The notes beneath the pieces are model-generated. The model did no database searches. It had not been told where the DNA came from and was given only the letters and a program-made list of their open reading frames with translations. Below, piece after piece: positions 27,173-36,527 of a stretch of 64,000 nt of DNA. The stretch comes from an uncultured Chromatiaceae bacterium (GTDB taxonomy: Bacteria > Pseudomonadota > Gammaproteobacteria > Enterobacterales > Alteromonadaceae). The translations under genes and the position numbers were made by a program. The first letter of the stretch is position 1, and each line of letters starts with the position of its first letter. The stretch covers positions 1-64,000 of the forward strand of contig CALJUX010000024.1 of assembly GCA_937978655.1 (NCBI GenBank). The letters run 5' to 3'.

Positions 27173-29947
27173 ATGAAAAATAACGAAAAAACACGGCCAC
27201 ATCATTGGTTTAAACGCTCTGCGCTGAGTCTGGCGCTGAGTCCGTTGCTGGCTGTTTGCGCGCTGCCGGCAACGGCCCAGCAAGCGGACAACACCAAGGC
27301 GATTGAAGTGATCAGTGTCAAAGGCACCTATAGCAAAAGCCTGGAAAAAGCGGTGGATCTGAAAAAACTGAATCTGGGTTTTTCCGATTCAGTGGTCGCG
27401 ACTGATATTGCCGATTTCCCCGAGCAAAACCTGGCAGAAGCACTGCAACGCATGCCAGGCGTGACCATTGAGCGCAACAAAGGCCTTGGCAGCAAAGTGA
27501 ATGTGCGCAGTTTGCCGTCTGACTTTACCCATGTGTCTATCAATAATCTGGCGACCGCATCCGGCAGCGGTGGCCGTGACGTGGAATTCGATATCTTTGC
27601 CTCTGAAATTATTTCGGCGGTCACAGTGAAAAAATCCCCGACCGCAGCCGACGAAGAAGGCGGTATTGCCGGCTCCGTCGCGATCAGCACCGCCCGGCCT
27701 TTTGATTTCAGCGAGCGCCAATTGGTGCTGTCGGCAGAAGGCGCGCATAACTCGATTTCTGAGCAGACCGATCCTAAGTTTTCGTTGTTAGCCAGCGACA
27801 CTTTTGGCGATTGGGGCGCTTTAGTGTCGTTTTCCAAAGCGGAACGCAGCAACAGAACTGACTCCAATTCCGGCATTAACTTCCGGCCTATGGGGCGTTT
27901 CCTCGAAGCGTCGGGCACTCGCTCGACTCAAGCTGCAGCTGTGTTGCAGCGTGACGCCGGTGTCACGGTAAAAAACCGGCTGGATAAACAAGAAACCAGC
28001 CGGATTATTTTTCAGGACAAAGTCGGCGACCGGCTGTATCTGAATGAGCAGGATAAATGGGGCGCAACGGCGAGCCTGCAGTACAAACCAGATAACAATT
28101 TCAGCCTGACCTTTGATGCCATGTTGGGTTCTTATCAAAGTAATGAAGATGAATACGACGCCGCCGCCTATTCCGCCTCAAGCCGCAGCACGCTGGAAAC
28201 AATTCATGCTTATGACAAAGATACACTGGCGCAATACGGCATTCTGGTGCTGACCGATGTGTCTTACACTGCCACCCAACATGAGATCCTGAGCAAAGAG
28301 CGCTTAAACGATACCGACTTCACCCAGTACAGCCTGAACCTGGACTGGAAACTGGCGGACTGGACCTTAACCGGCTTAATCGGCTTTTCCGGTGCGGAGA
28401 AAACTACCGACTACGCCAACCTGAAGCATGTGGCTTATGCGCCATCCCGCACCCGTTATACCCAGAACGGCGGCGAGACTGTGGTCAGCGCCAATCCGGC
28501 CAGCATTGATATGTATAACTCGCCGGCCAAGTATCTGTTTGAAGCTTATGAAACTGAACTCGAAGCCGTGCAGGATGATAAATACGCCGCCGAACTGAAT
28601 TTGCGTCGTGATTTGACTCTGTTCTGGCTGCCGGCCCTGAGCAGTGTCGAGTTTGGCGCCCGTTACACCGATAAATCAAAAGAGCGTGATTACGGCGCGC
28701 TGAAAATTCAGGGGCCAAAAGCCGGTGATGCCAGCTGGGTGAACAAACGCACCATGGCCGACAGTCAGTTAGCGCTGGTCACCGACATTATGCCGGGCGG
28801 TGCTTACCGGCCGAAAGACCTGAACTGGCTGCAGGTGTCCAATAGCTATGCGCGCGATTTCTTCCGTTATGACGGCTTTTTTACGCCATTTCAGCCCGAC
28901 CAATATTACCGGGTCGATGAAGAAGTCACGGCCTTGTATGCGATGACAAATTTTGACCTGACGCTGGCGGGCTTTGACGCCAAGCTCAATGCTGGGGTGC
29001 GCGCAGTGGATACTTCGGTGTTGTCTTTTGGTTATCACCCCATCCAAAAAGCCGATGGCTCCACCGGCTATACCGATACGCCAGTGTCCAAAGACGGCAG
29101 TTATACCGATGTGCTGCCAAGCCTGAACCTGACGGTCGACCTGACCGATGCGCTGGTCTGGCGTACGGCGGCGTCTGAAACCATTATGCGCCCGGCGCTG
29201 ACCGACATTGCCTACAAACGCACTGTCAGCTGGAGTGGGTTCCGCTTTAAAGACGGGAACCCGGATTTAACCCCGACGCAGGCCAAACAATGGGAAACCG
29301 GTCTGGAATGGTATCTGGAGGATGGTGCTTTATTGGCGGCGTCCTATTTCCACAAAAAAATTGATGGGGTGGTGCGTGAAGCCTTAACCGGCGTGGTGAA
29401 AAATGTCGAAAAACGTAATGCCAACGGCACTTTAGATGGTTATTACGATTTTGATGTCTATCAGCCGGTCAATGCTGACGGTTCTTACACTGTCAGTGGC
29501 TTGGAATTGATTGCGCAGCTGCCGCTGAATATCCTGAGCCCAATGCTGGATGGTTTTGGCATCAATGCGAACTACACCAAGCTGGATAACAGCCTGACCG
29601 GCGCTTCAGATTTGGCGATCCCAACGCCGCCGGAAGGCCTGGCGGATTCGACCTACAACTTCACTTTGTATTATGAGAATGCCGGTTTTGATGCGCGTTT
29701 GTCTTACAACTACAAAGATAAGTATGTTGAGTACATTCATCTGAATATGTATCCGGTCTACCGCGACGCGTACGGCCAGACCGATCTTGCCATCGGCTAT
29801 GCGCTGACCGATTCACTGAAACTGAGCCTCAAAGGGATTAACCTGACGGACGAAGCCACACAGGGCTACACGCTGAACCCGGCGTTCCCGGTGATGCATG
29901 AGTTCTCAGGCCGGCGCATCAGCCTCGGTCTGCGTGCTGACTTCTAA
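27173..29947 (+). CDS. TonB-dependent outer-membrane receptor (Xanthomonas/Caulobacter type)
   Basis: 924 residues. Signal peptide to about residue 36 (ALPATAQQ). The TonB box region is likely AIEVISVKGTY, followed by the plug domain (DFPEQNLAEALQRMPGVTIE, NVRSLPSDFTHVSINN) and a beta-barrel ending in the outer-membrane signature SLGLRADF with C-terminal Phe. The plug pattern is that of the TonB-Xanth-Caul group, whose known substrates include oligosaccharides and other scarce organics; siderophores are less usual. It sits between the NRPS and a secreted metallophosphoesterase. The start has no strong ribosome binding site. A terminator follows. Confidence 0.93.
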   Translation: MKNNEKTRPHHWFKRSALSLALSPLLAVCALPATAQQADNTKAIEVISVKGTYSKSLEKAVDLKKLNLGFSDSVVATDIADFPEQNLAEALQRMPGVTIERNKGLGSKVNVRSLPSDFTHVSINNLATASGSGGRDVEFDIFASEIISAVTVKKSPTAADEEGGIAGSVAISTARPFDFSERQLVLSAEGAHNSISEQTDPKFSLLASDTFGDWGALVSFSKAERSNRTDSNSGINFRPMGRFLEASGTRSTQAAAVLQRDAGVTVKNRLDKQETSRIIFQDKVGDRLYLNEQDKWGATASLQYKPDNNFSLTFDAMLGSYQSNEDEYDAAAYSASSRSTLETIHAYDKDTLAQYGILVLTDVSYTATQHEILSKERLNDTDFTQYSLNLDWKLADWTLTGLIGFSGAEKTTDYANLKHVAYAPSRTRYTQNGGETVVSANPASIDMYNSPAKYLFEAYETELEAVQDDKYAAELNLRRDLTLFWLPALSSVEFGARYTDKSKERDYGALKIQGPKAGDASWVNKRTMADSQLALVTDIMPGGAYRPKDLNWLQVSNSYARDFFRYDGFFTPFQPDQYYRVDEEVTALYAMTNFDLTLAGFDAKLNAGVRAVDTSVLSFGYHPIQKADGSTGYTDTPVSKDGSYTDVLPSLNLTVDLTDALVWRTAASETIMRPALTDIAYKRTVSWSGFRFKDGNPDLTPTQAKQWETGLEWYLEDGALLAASYFHKKIDGVVREALTGVVKNVEKRNANGTLDGYYDFDVYQPVNADGSYTVSGLELIAQLPLNILSPMLDGFGINANYTKLDNSLTGASDLAIPTPPEGLADSTYNFTLYYENAGFDARLSYNYKDKYVEYIHLNMYPVYRDAYGQTDLAIGYALTDSLKLSLKGINLTDEATQGYTLNPAFPVMHEFSGRRISLGLRADF

Positions 29948-29965
29948 GTACGGTTCCGCCCTGAC

Positions 29966-30001
29966 AGGCCCGGTGGTATCAACACCGGGCCTTTGTTGTT
30001 G
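29966..30001 (+). terminator. Rho-independent terminator after the TonB receptor
   Basis: 10-bp stem AGGCCCGGTG/CACCGGGCCT with a 7-base loop, then TTGTTGTTG. It lies 18 bases after the receptor stop and 21 bases before the next start, so read-through would be needed to co-express the phosphoesterase. Confidence 0.75.
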
Positions 30002-30022
30002 CCATAAAATGGAGAATCACTG

Positions 30023-31984
30023 ATGCAGGCAATACGCCACATCGCCTCAGTGCTGGCGGTGCTTTCGCTGCCGGTGCTCGGGCTGGCGCCGGTGAACGCC
30101 GCTGCAGCGCCAACCCGCATCGCATTTTTACCGGATGCGCATTTTCACGATGTGTATGGCGTGTTGCCGGATGTTGCGCCTGCCGGTATTCGCGCGCCCG
30201 GCCTGCCGGCGCCGGTGCTGATCCGCACGATGGCGGCACAGCTGAAGTCGACACGACTGTTTAACGAAAACTATTTTGCCTTTATCGCGGCACTGGATGA
30301 TTTAGCCCGGCGCCAGGTCAAACTGGTGGTGCTGCCGGGCGATTTCAGTGACGACGGTCAGCTGCTGCATATTCGTGGTTTAAAACAGCTGTTGCGCCAG
30401 TATCAGCGCCAGCACGGGATGCGCTTTTTACTGACCTTTGGCAATCACGACCCGGTGCGGCCTGTCAGCCGGCCCGGCGGCAAAGCGGATTTCCTTGCCG
30501 CCAATGGCCAGCCGCTGGCGATTTACAGCCCCGGCAGCGCTGCTTGTCCTGCCACAGCAGCTGCGACGCCCAAGCCAGGCCTGATTTGCAGCGAAGGTTT
30601 GCGTGAACTGGGCTATGCCGAACTGTTCAGTGAACTGGGCGAATTTGGCCTGTTGCCGGACGCGGCGGATTTGTTTTGGGAATCACCGTTTGGTGATGCG
30701 TCGTCTGCAGCGCTGACCAACCGGCAATATGACATCTGTGCGCCGCAGGACGGCGCGGCAACTGCGACGGCGGCGGAATGCCAGCGCTTGCCCGATGCCA
30801 GCTACTTGCTGGAGCCAGTCCCCGGTGTATGGCTGCTGGCGCTCGATGCCAATGTGTATGTGCCAGAGCCGGGTGGCCAGACGTGGCAGGGTTCGGGCAA
30901 TGCCGGCTACAACGCGGTGGTGCAATATAAACCCCATCTGCTGGCCTGGATTAAAACGGTCGTGGCCCGGGCCAAAGCACAGCAGAAAACGCTGATCAGT
31001 TTCAGCCATTTTCCGATGGCCGAGTTTTATCAGGGCCAGGGGGCGGCTATCGCTGCCTTACTCGGGCCATCGGCCGGGCAGTTGTCGCGTCTGCCCACCG
31101 CCAGCACCAGCGAGACGCTGGCCAATTTGGGCCTGCCGCTGCATATCGGCGGGCATATGCATCTGAACAATACGTCGGTCACCCGCACCAGCGCCGGACA
31201 TCAGCTGGTGAATGTGCAGGCGCCGTCGATTGCCGCGTACCGGCCGGCGTACAAATTGCTGACCATTGAAGCGCCGCAACAAGTGCGGCTGGAAACCATC
31301 GAACTGGATCAGGTGCCAGGCTTTGACCGGCTGTTTGCGCTGTATCAGCGTGAACATCAGGATCTGACGCAACAACAGGCGCCTGAGCTGTGGGACAAGC
31401 AGCTGCTGCAGGCCCGCAGTTATCATCAGTTCAGCCTGGGGCATTTGCATGCGCTGACCCGACAGCGCTTTTTGCCAACCGACTGGCCGGCTGATTTACG
31501 CACCTTGTTGCTGGCGCTAAATGCGCAGCAGATGCTGATCTTAAGCGCGCTGGACCATCCGCTGACACTGGCGCAGTTCAGGGCGGCGCCTGATGTCCTG
31601 CACAAACTGCAACAAAGCCGGCAGTGGCAGCAACTGCAGCAACAGTTGCAGCACAAAGCCAGTGCCGCCGGGATCGGCTGGGCTGAACTGGCCGGCTGGG
31701 ATGGCCTGACGCTGGCGCAGGATTTTTATGCGCTGCAAAATGCCGGCGCCCTGGCGCTGGCCGATATCGGCCCGGCGCGGCTGGCGCAATACCGCTTTTT
31801 TTGCGACATGCTGCAGGCCCGCGCAGCGCCGGAGCATAGTGACTGGGCGTCGCAGCCGCTGAGCCATTACGCCGCCAGTCAGTTTGCCCAACTCGGTGGC
31901 ATCGTCGATGCATTTATCCGGGCGCCGGACTATGACCATTTTCGCCTCAACCTGCAAACCGGTCAGTTGCAGCCGCTCCGCTGA
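30023..31984 (+). CDS. Secreted calcineurin-like metallophosphoesterase
   Basis: 653 residues, GGAG before the ATG. Signal peptide to about residue 28 (APVNAAAAP). The two-metal phosphoesterase motifs occur in order: LPDAHFHD (D-x-H), VLPGDFSDDG (GDxxD type), FGNHDP (GNHD), a later SFSHFP, and GGHMHLNN (GHxH type). A Cys-containing insertion (CPATAAATPKPGLICSEG) between the third and fourth motifs may hold a disulfide. The C-terminal ~220 residues are helical, Gln/Leu-rich and unassigned. It could act on nucleotides, phosphodiesters or phosphoesters outside the cytoplasm; the substrate is unknown. It lies between a TonB receptor and a secreted nuclease. Confidence 0.88.
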   Translation: MQAIRHIASVLAVLSLPVLGLAPVNAAAAPTRIAFLPDAHFHDVYGVLPDVAPAGIRAPGLPAPVLIRTMAAQLKSTRLFNENYFAFIAALDDLARRQVKLVVLPGDFSDDGQLLHIRGLKQLLRQYQRQHGMRFLLTFGNHDPVRPVSRPGGKADFLAANGQPLAIYSPGSAACPATAAATPKPGLICSEGLRELGYAELFSELGEFGLLPDAADLFWESPFGDASSAALTNRQYDICAPQDGAATATAAECQRLPDASYLLEPVPGVWLLALDANVYVPEPGGQTWQGSGNAGYNAVVQYKPHLLAWIKTVVARAKAQQKTLISFSHFPMAEFYQGQGAAIAALLGPSAGQLSRLPTASTSETLANLGLPLHIGGHMHLNNTSVTRTSAGHQLVNVQAPSIAAYRPAYKLLTIEAPQQVRLETIELDQVPGFDRLFALYQREHQDLTQQQAPELWDKQLLQARSYHQFSLGHLHALTRQRFLPTDWPADLRTLLLALNAQQMLILSALDHPLTLAQFRAAPDVLHKLQQSRQWQQLQQQLQHKASAAGIGWAELAGWDGLTLAQDFYALQNAGALALADIGPARLAQYRFFCDMLQARAAPEHSDWASQPLSHYAASQFAQLGGIVDAFIRAPDYDHFRLNLQTGQLQPLR

Positions 31985-32055
31985 ATGGCGCCGATGTTGG
32001 CCCTTTCTAAGTTAAGTGTTACCTTATTTAGAAACTCATTGGCGGAGGCAGGCAT

Positions 32056-32796
32056 ATGCGGATCATCCTGGGGCTATTGCTGGTGCTGAGCACGGCCGGT
32101 CGGGCGCAGCCGCCGCTGATGGCTGCGTACTGTCCACTTGGCTGTCCGGCCAGTCCGCCACAAAATGTGTTGGTTTTTCATCATCTGTACGCTTTGTCAA
32201 ATAACAGCAAGACCAAGTTTGCCGATTGGGTGGCTTATGAAGTGGACGTGGCTAACTTTGGCGAATCACCGGGGCGGGACTGGAGCAGTGATCCGTTATT
32301 GTCGCCGGCCGATACGCTGGAAGAGGCCGACTATAAAGACGCCAGTAAAATGCCACTGGATGCTGATCGCGGTCATCAGGCTCCACTGGCCAGTTTCGCC
32401 GGCTCACGGTATTGGTACGAACTGAATTATCTGAGCAATATTACGCCACAGGACAAAGACTTAAATCAGGGCGCCTGGAAAGCACTGGAAGACGCCGAGC
32501 GGGCGGCCGTCAGTTACCGTAACCCGCTATTTGTTATCACCGGGCCTTTGTACCACCAACCACAACCCCCGCTGCCGTTTGCCGACGAGCCACATCAGGT
32601 GCCCGCGGCCTATTACAAGCTGATTTATGACCAAAGCGGTACGGCAGTCGCGTTTTACATGCCACAAACCACCGCACGCCAGACCGATTTTTGCAGCACC
32701 AGCCTGCCGCTGTCAGAGTTACAGCAAAAACTCAGTTATACCTTGCCGCGACTGACAGCTGGCCCGGCGCTGTTCAGGCGGCTGGGATGTCGCTGA
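32056..32796 (+). CDS. Secreted DNA/RNA non-specific endonuclease
   Basis: 246 residues, GGAGG upstream of the ATG. Signal peptide to about residue 18-20 (STAGRAQPP). The beta-beta-alpha metal nuclease motif is DRGHQAPLASF with catalytic His107; the downstream Asn (ELNYLSNITPQ) matches the metal-binding Asn of Serratia-type nucleases. Six Cys residues, including CPLGCP near the N-terminus, suggest disulfides. It degrades DNA and RNA without sequence preference outside the cytoplasm. About 70 bases separate it from the metallophosphoesterase, and a nutrient-scavenging role is plausible for both. Confidence 0.9.
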   Translation: MRIILGLLLVLSTAGRAQPPLMAAYCPLGCPASPPQNVLVFHHLYALSNNSKTKFADWVAYEVDVANFGESPGRDWSSDPLLSPADTLEEADYKDASKMPLDADRGHQAPLASFAGSRYWYELNYLSNITPQDKDLNQGAWKALEDAERAAVSYRNPLFVITGPLYHQPQPPLPFADEPHQVPAAYYKLIYDQSGTAVAFYMPQTTARQTDFCSTSLPLSELQQKLSYTLPRLTAGPALFRRLGCR

Positions 32797-32988
32797 GCAC
32801 AGGTCCGGCTGTCAGCATCGCGGCAACATTCAGTAAAACGGCTGTGCCTGTCATTTTTAATCAAAAAATGTGATGAGGGTGACTGATTTAAGTCAGTTTC
32901 CCAAATTGAAAATCACGGCTACCTTTAATCCAACTGACATGGCAGCAGCGTGCTGCCCGAGAATGTAACCAAAAGAAGGAACCCTCAG

Positions 32989-35175
32989 ATGGATAACCAT
33001 AAAACCGCCGGCGGCAAATGTCCGGTGATGCATGGCGCGAACACCACAGCCTCCAATGCCACAATGAACTGGTGGCCCAATGCACTGAACCTCGACATCC
33101 TGCACCAGCATGACAGCAAAACCAATCCGATGGACCCGGGTTTTAACTATGCCGAAGCCTTTAAGACGCTGGATTTAGACGCCGTCAAAGCGGATTTAAA
33201 AGCCCTGATGACCGACTCGCAAGACTGGTGGCCGGCCGACTGGGGTCACTATGGCGGCCTGATGATCCGCATGGCCTGGCACTCCGCCGGTACTTATCGT
33301 ATTGCCGATGGCCGCGGCGGTGGCGGCACCGGCAGTCAGCGCTTTGCACCACTGAACAGCTGGCCGGATAACGGCAACCTCGACAAAGCGCGGCGTTTGC
33401 TGTGGCCTATTAAACGCAAATACGGCAATAAAATTTCCTGGGCGGATTTGATGATCCTGGCTGGCAATATGGCTTATGAATCGATGGGTCTGAAAACCTT
33501 CGGTTTTGCCGGTGGCCGCGCGGACATCTGGCATCCGGAAAAAGATATTTACTGGGGCTCGGAAAAACAATGGCTGCAAAAATCCGGCGGTGAAGGCAGC
33601 CGTTACAGCGGCGAACGGGATTTAGACAATCCGTTGGCGGCGGTGATGATGGGGCTGATTTATGTCAATCCGGAAGGGGTGGACGGTAACCCGGACCCGC
33701 TGAAAACAGCGCAGGATATGCGGGTGACTTTTGCCCGCATGGCGATGGACGACGAAGAAACGGTCGCACTGACCGCTGGCGGTCATACGGTGGGTAAAGC
33801 GCACGGCAACGGCAATGCCGAACACCTTGGGCCAGCACCTGAAGGTGAAGATATCCATGCTCAGGGCTTTGGCTGGCTGAATGGCAAAGGCCGTGGCATT
33901 GGCCGCGATACCGTCACCAGCGGTATTGAAGGCGCCTGGACCACTAACCCAACGCAATGGGACAACGACTATTTCCGTTTATTGTTCAGCTACGACTGGG
34001 CTCTGACCAAAAGCCCGGCCGGCGCCTGGCAATGGGAACCGGTCAATATCAAAGAAGAGGATAAACCGGTTGATGTGGAAGACCCGTCAATCCGCAAAAA
34101 TCCAATGATGACCGACGCCGATATGGCGCTGAAAATGGATCCGGCCTATCGCAAAATTTCCGAGAAGTTTTATGCCGATCCGGCCTATTTTGCCGACGTA
34201 TTCGCCCGCGCCTGGTTTAAGTTAACCCACCGCGATTTGGGGCCAAAAAGCCGTTATTTGGGCCCGGACGTGCCGGCAGAAGATTTGATTTGGCAAGACC
34301 CAATTCCGACGGTGGATTATTGCCTGACCGACGCGGAAATTGCTGAGCTAAAAGCCAAAACGCTGGCGCTGGGTATTCCGGCGCAAGATTTGATTGCCAC
34401 CGCCTGGGATAGTGCCCGCACTTTCCGTGGCTCCGATTATCGTGGTGGTGCCAACGGTGCCCGCATCCGCTTAGCGCCACAAAAAGACTGGGAAGCGAAC
34501 GAGCCGGCGCGCTTAGCCAAAGTGCTGGCTGCGCTGGAAACCCTGCAGCAAAGCCTGGCGAAAAAAATCAGCATCGCCGATTTGATTGTGCTGGCTGGCA
34601 GTGCGGCGGTCGAACAGGCTGCTAAAGCAGCAGGTGTCGATGTGACAGTGCCTTTTGCGCCGGGCCGCGGCGACGCATCCGCTGCGCAAACCGATGTCGA
34701 ATCATTTGCCGTGCTGGAGCCATTGCACGATGCGTTCAGAAATTATCTGAAAAAAGACTACAGCGTCGCACCGGAAGAAATGATGCTGGACCGGGCGCAG
34801 CTGATGGGCCTGACGGCGAACGAGATGACCGTGTTAGTCGGTGGCATGCGTGTGCTCGGCACCAACTTTGGCGGCAGCAGCCATGGCGTGTTCACCAACA
34901 GAGTCGGCGTCTTAAGCAACGATTTCTTTGTCGCGCTGACCGATATGGCGTACAGCTGGAAACCGGTAGGCAAAAACAAATACGAAATCATCCGCCGCAA
35001 AGACGGTCAGGTGCAGTGGACCGCCACCCGGGTTGATTTAGTCTTTGGCTCTAACTCAGTGCTGCGCTCATATGCCGAAGTGTATGCGCAGGACGATGGT
35101 CAGCAGAAGTTCGTGCATGACTTTGTCAAAGCCTGGGTGAAGGTGATGAATGCAGATCGGTATGATTTGAAATAA
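32989..35175 (+). CDS. katG: Catalase-peroxidase KatG
   Basis: 728 residues from MDNHKTAGGKCPVMHGAN, with AGAAGGA before the ATG; the frame is open 13 codons further but without support. It is a heme enzyme of two homologous halves. Distal-pocket residues Arg94, Trp97 and His98 are visible in IRMAWHSAGTYR; the Trp97 belongs to the Trp-Tyr-Met crosslink together with Tyr of LIYVNPEG. The proximal heme region GGHTVGKAHGNG is intact. It removes hydrogen peroxide and has peroxidase activity. It forms its own unit with a terminator behind it; no oxyR lies nearby. Confidence 0.98.
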   Translation: MDNHKTAGGKCPVMHGANTTASNATMNWWPNALNLDILHQHDSKTNPMDPGFNYAEAFKTLDLDAVKADLKALMTDSQDWWPADWGHYGGLMIRMAWHSAGTYRIADGRGGGGTGSQRFAPLNSWPDNGNLDKARRLLWPIKRKYGNKISWADLMILAGNMAYESMGLKTFGFAGGRADIWHPEKDIYWGSEKQWLQKSGGEGSRYSGERDLDNPLAAVMMGLIYVNPEGVDGNPDPLKTAQDMRVTFARMAMDDEETVALTAGGHTVGKAHGNGNAEHLGPAPEGEDIHAQGFGWLNGKGRGIGRDTVTSGIEGAWTTNPTQWDNDYFRLLFSYDWALTKSPAGAWQWEPVNIKEEDKPVDVEDPSIRKNPMMTDADMALKMDPAYRKISEKFYADPAYFADVFARAWFKLTHRDLGPKSRYLGPDVPAEDLIWQDPIPTVDYCLTDAEIAELKAKTLALGIPAQDLIATAWDSARTFRGSDYRGGANGARIRLAPQKDWEANEPARLAKVLAALETLQQSLAKKISIADLIVLAGSAAVEQAAKAAGVDVTVPFAPGRGDASAAQTDVESFAVLEPLHDAFRNYLKKDYSVAPEEMMLDRAQLMGLTANEMTVLVGGMRVLGTNFGGSSHGVFTNRVGVLSNDFFVALTDMAYSWKPVGKNKYEIIRRKDGQVQWTATRVDLVFGSNSVLRSYAEVYAQDDGQQKFVHDFVKAWVKVMNADRYDLK

Positions 35176-35194
35176 CATACTGTTTTAACAATAA

Positions 35195-35228
35195 AAAACG
35201 CCGGCAACTGCCGGCGTTTTGTTTATTA
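35195..35228 (+). terminator. Rho-independent terminator of katG
   Basis: AAAACGCCGGC/GCCGGCGTTTT stem with a 4-base loop (AACT), then TTTTGTTTATT. It begins 20 bases after the katG stop. Confidence 0.85.
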
Positions 35229-35302
35229 AGAGGGAGATTAGATGTTCACTTAGTTGTTTTAAGTCCACTTTGTGTCAGAAGCGGGCTTTTTTTAAACTTC
35301 AC

Positions 35303-35379
35303 GTACGGTGGCGCTTCGCTGACCGTACCTACTTTACAAAGTGGTTCGGTAGGTACGGCAAGCGTCAGCGTCGCCGTAC
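35303..35379 (+). repeat. REP-like palindrome pair (BIME-like) between katG and the EamA gene
   Basis: Copy 1 (35303-35328) has arms GTACGGT/ACCGTAC around GGCGCTTCGCTG. Copy 2 (35353-35379), in inverted orientation, has arms GTACGGC/GCCGTAC. The outer arms also pair across the gap: CCGTACCTAC (35323-35332) with GTAGGTACGG (35349-35358). A third relative lies at 36486-36511. They occupy a 362-base gene-free stretch that otherwise holds the katG terminator, a hairpin at 35404-35434 and a CAAGCGCTTG palindrome at 35470-35479. Confidence 0.75.
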
Positions 35380-35403
35380 ACAATCAGCCAGCTGCCTAAT
35401 CGT

Positions 35404-35434
35404 AAGGTGCAATAAGAGAAGCGATTTGCACCTT
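35404..35434 (+). other. Stem-loop in the katG-EamA gap
   Basis: Perfect 9-bp stem AAGGTGCAA/TTGCACCTT with a 13-base loop and no T-run after it. It is on the 3' side of the EamA gene (minus strand). Function unknown; it may be an mRNA 3' structure. Confidence 0.4.
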
Positions 35435-35537
35435 TGATACCGATGTGCGACATCCGATGGGTCTCGTCTCAAGCGCTTGTTTTGTGCAACCCTCCTTCGT
35501 CACAACACGTATTATTTTGCTGCAAGGCAAACAGAGG

Positions 35538-36383
35538 TCAGTCGCGCTGGTGCTGCGCCCACATCAGACTCAATAAAATCAACAAAGAACCGGCAGCCAA
35601 AGTCCACCAGTTGACGCTGTGTTGCCAGAAGGCAAAGTTCACCAGCAGCCCGGCTGGAATAAGCACATTGTTCATCACTGCCAGCTGGTTGGCACTGACC
35701 TGACGCGCGCCGGCGTTCCACAGCCAATAACCAAGGCCAGACGCGACCAGCCCCAGCCACAGCAAAATGCCATATTCCAGTGGCGTGTCGGGCAGGCGCT
35801 GCCAGTTGGCAAAGAGCGCGGTCGCCCCGAGGCTGACTGTCGTTGCGCCAACAAAAAACCAGCCGAACTGCTGCGTCTGCGTACCGACTGAACCCAACGC
35901 CAGCCGCCGGTAAGCGACCTGACCAAAAGCAAAACATAAGTTAGCGGCCTGGATCAGCAACAGACCAAGCCAGAAGTCACTGCTAAGCTGCTGATAGCGC
36001 ATCACCAGTGCGCCAGCGACTGCCAGCAGCGCCGGGCCCAGCCAGCGCCAATGCAACTTTTGATAACGCCAGTAATAGTCCAGCACTGAGATATACACCG
36101 GCGTCAGAATAGTAAACAGCAGCACTTCGGCCACCGACAGGTATAAAAAGCTGTGATAGAGCAGCAGATACATCAGGCCCAGCTGCACCGCGCCGATGCC
36201 GGCAAGTTGCAGCGCCAGTTTTGGTGTGGTGTGGTATTTCAGTAAAAACGGGCTGAATAACAACAGCGCCAGCAACATCCGGCTGCTGACGGCCAAATAA
36301 GGGTCAACGGTTGCAGCGAGAAACTCACCAATTAACGAGAAACTAAAGGCCCAGATAGCTGTAACCAGCCAGAGTAACTGCAT
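35538..36383 (-). CDS. EamA/DMT-family inner-membrane transporter
   Basis: 281 residues from MQLLWLVTAIWAF, with AAGGAAA before the ATG; the frame is open 37 codons upstream into repeat DNA and is not used. Ten hydrophobic segments in two EamA halves: the first starts WAFSFSLIGEFLAATVDPY, the second around residue 140 (QAANLCFAFGQVAYRRL). Members move small metabolites such as amino acids, amines or carboxylates; substrate unknown. It is flanked on both sides by REP-like palindromes, and no gene shares its transcript. Confidence 0.9.
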   Translation of the reverse strand: MQLLWLVTAIWAFSFSLIGEFLAATVDPYLAVSSRMLLALLLFSPFLLKYHTTPKLALQLAGIGAVQLGLMYLLLYHSFLYLSVAEVLLFTILTPVYISVLDYYWRYQKLHWRWLGPALLAVAGALVMRYQQLSSDFWLGLLLIQAANLCFAFGQVAYRRLALGSVGTQTQQFGWFFVGATTVSLGATALFANWQRLPDTPLEYGILLWLGLVASGLGYWLWNAGARQVSANQLAVMNNVLIPAGLLVNFAFWQHSVNWWTLAAGSLLILLSLMWAQHQRD

Positions 36384-36485
36384 CGGAGATTTCCTTCGCG
36401 TGGCAAAACGCGGCAGCTTACCGGTTGTGCTGCCGGTGCGCAAATGCAGCACCAGCGGTAAATGTGTAGCGTGCGGCAATGACAG

Positions 36486-36511
36486 GCACGGCAAGCGTAG
36501 CGTCGCCGTGC
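36486..36511 (+). repeat. REP-like palindrome, third copy
   Basis: Arms GCACGGC/GCCGTGC around AAGCGTAGCGTC. It is the same orientation as copy 2 at 35353-35379 and differs from it at three positions, and it lies just before the intradiol dioxygenase-like gene end. Confidence 0.75.
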
Positions 36512-36527
36512 GTTTGAAACGACAGCT

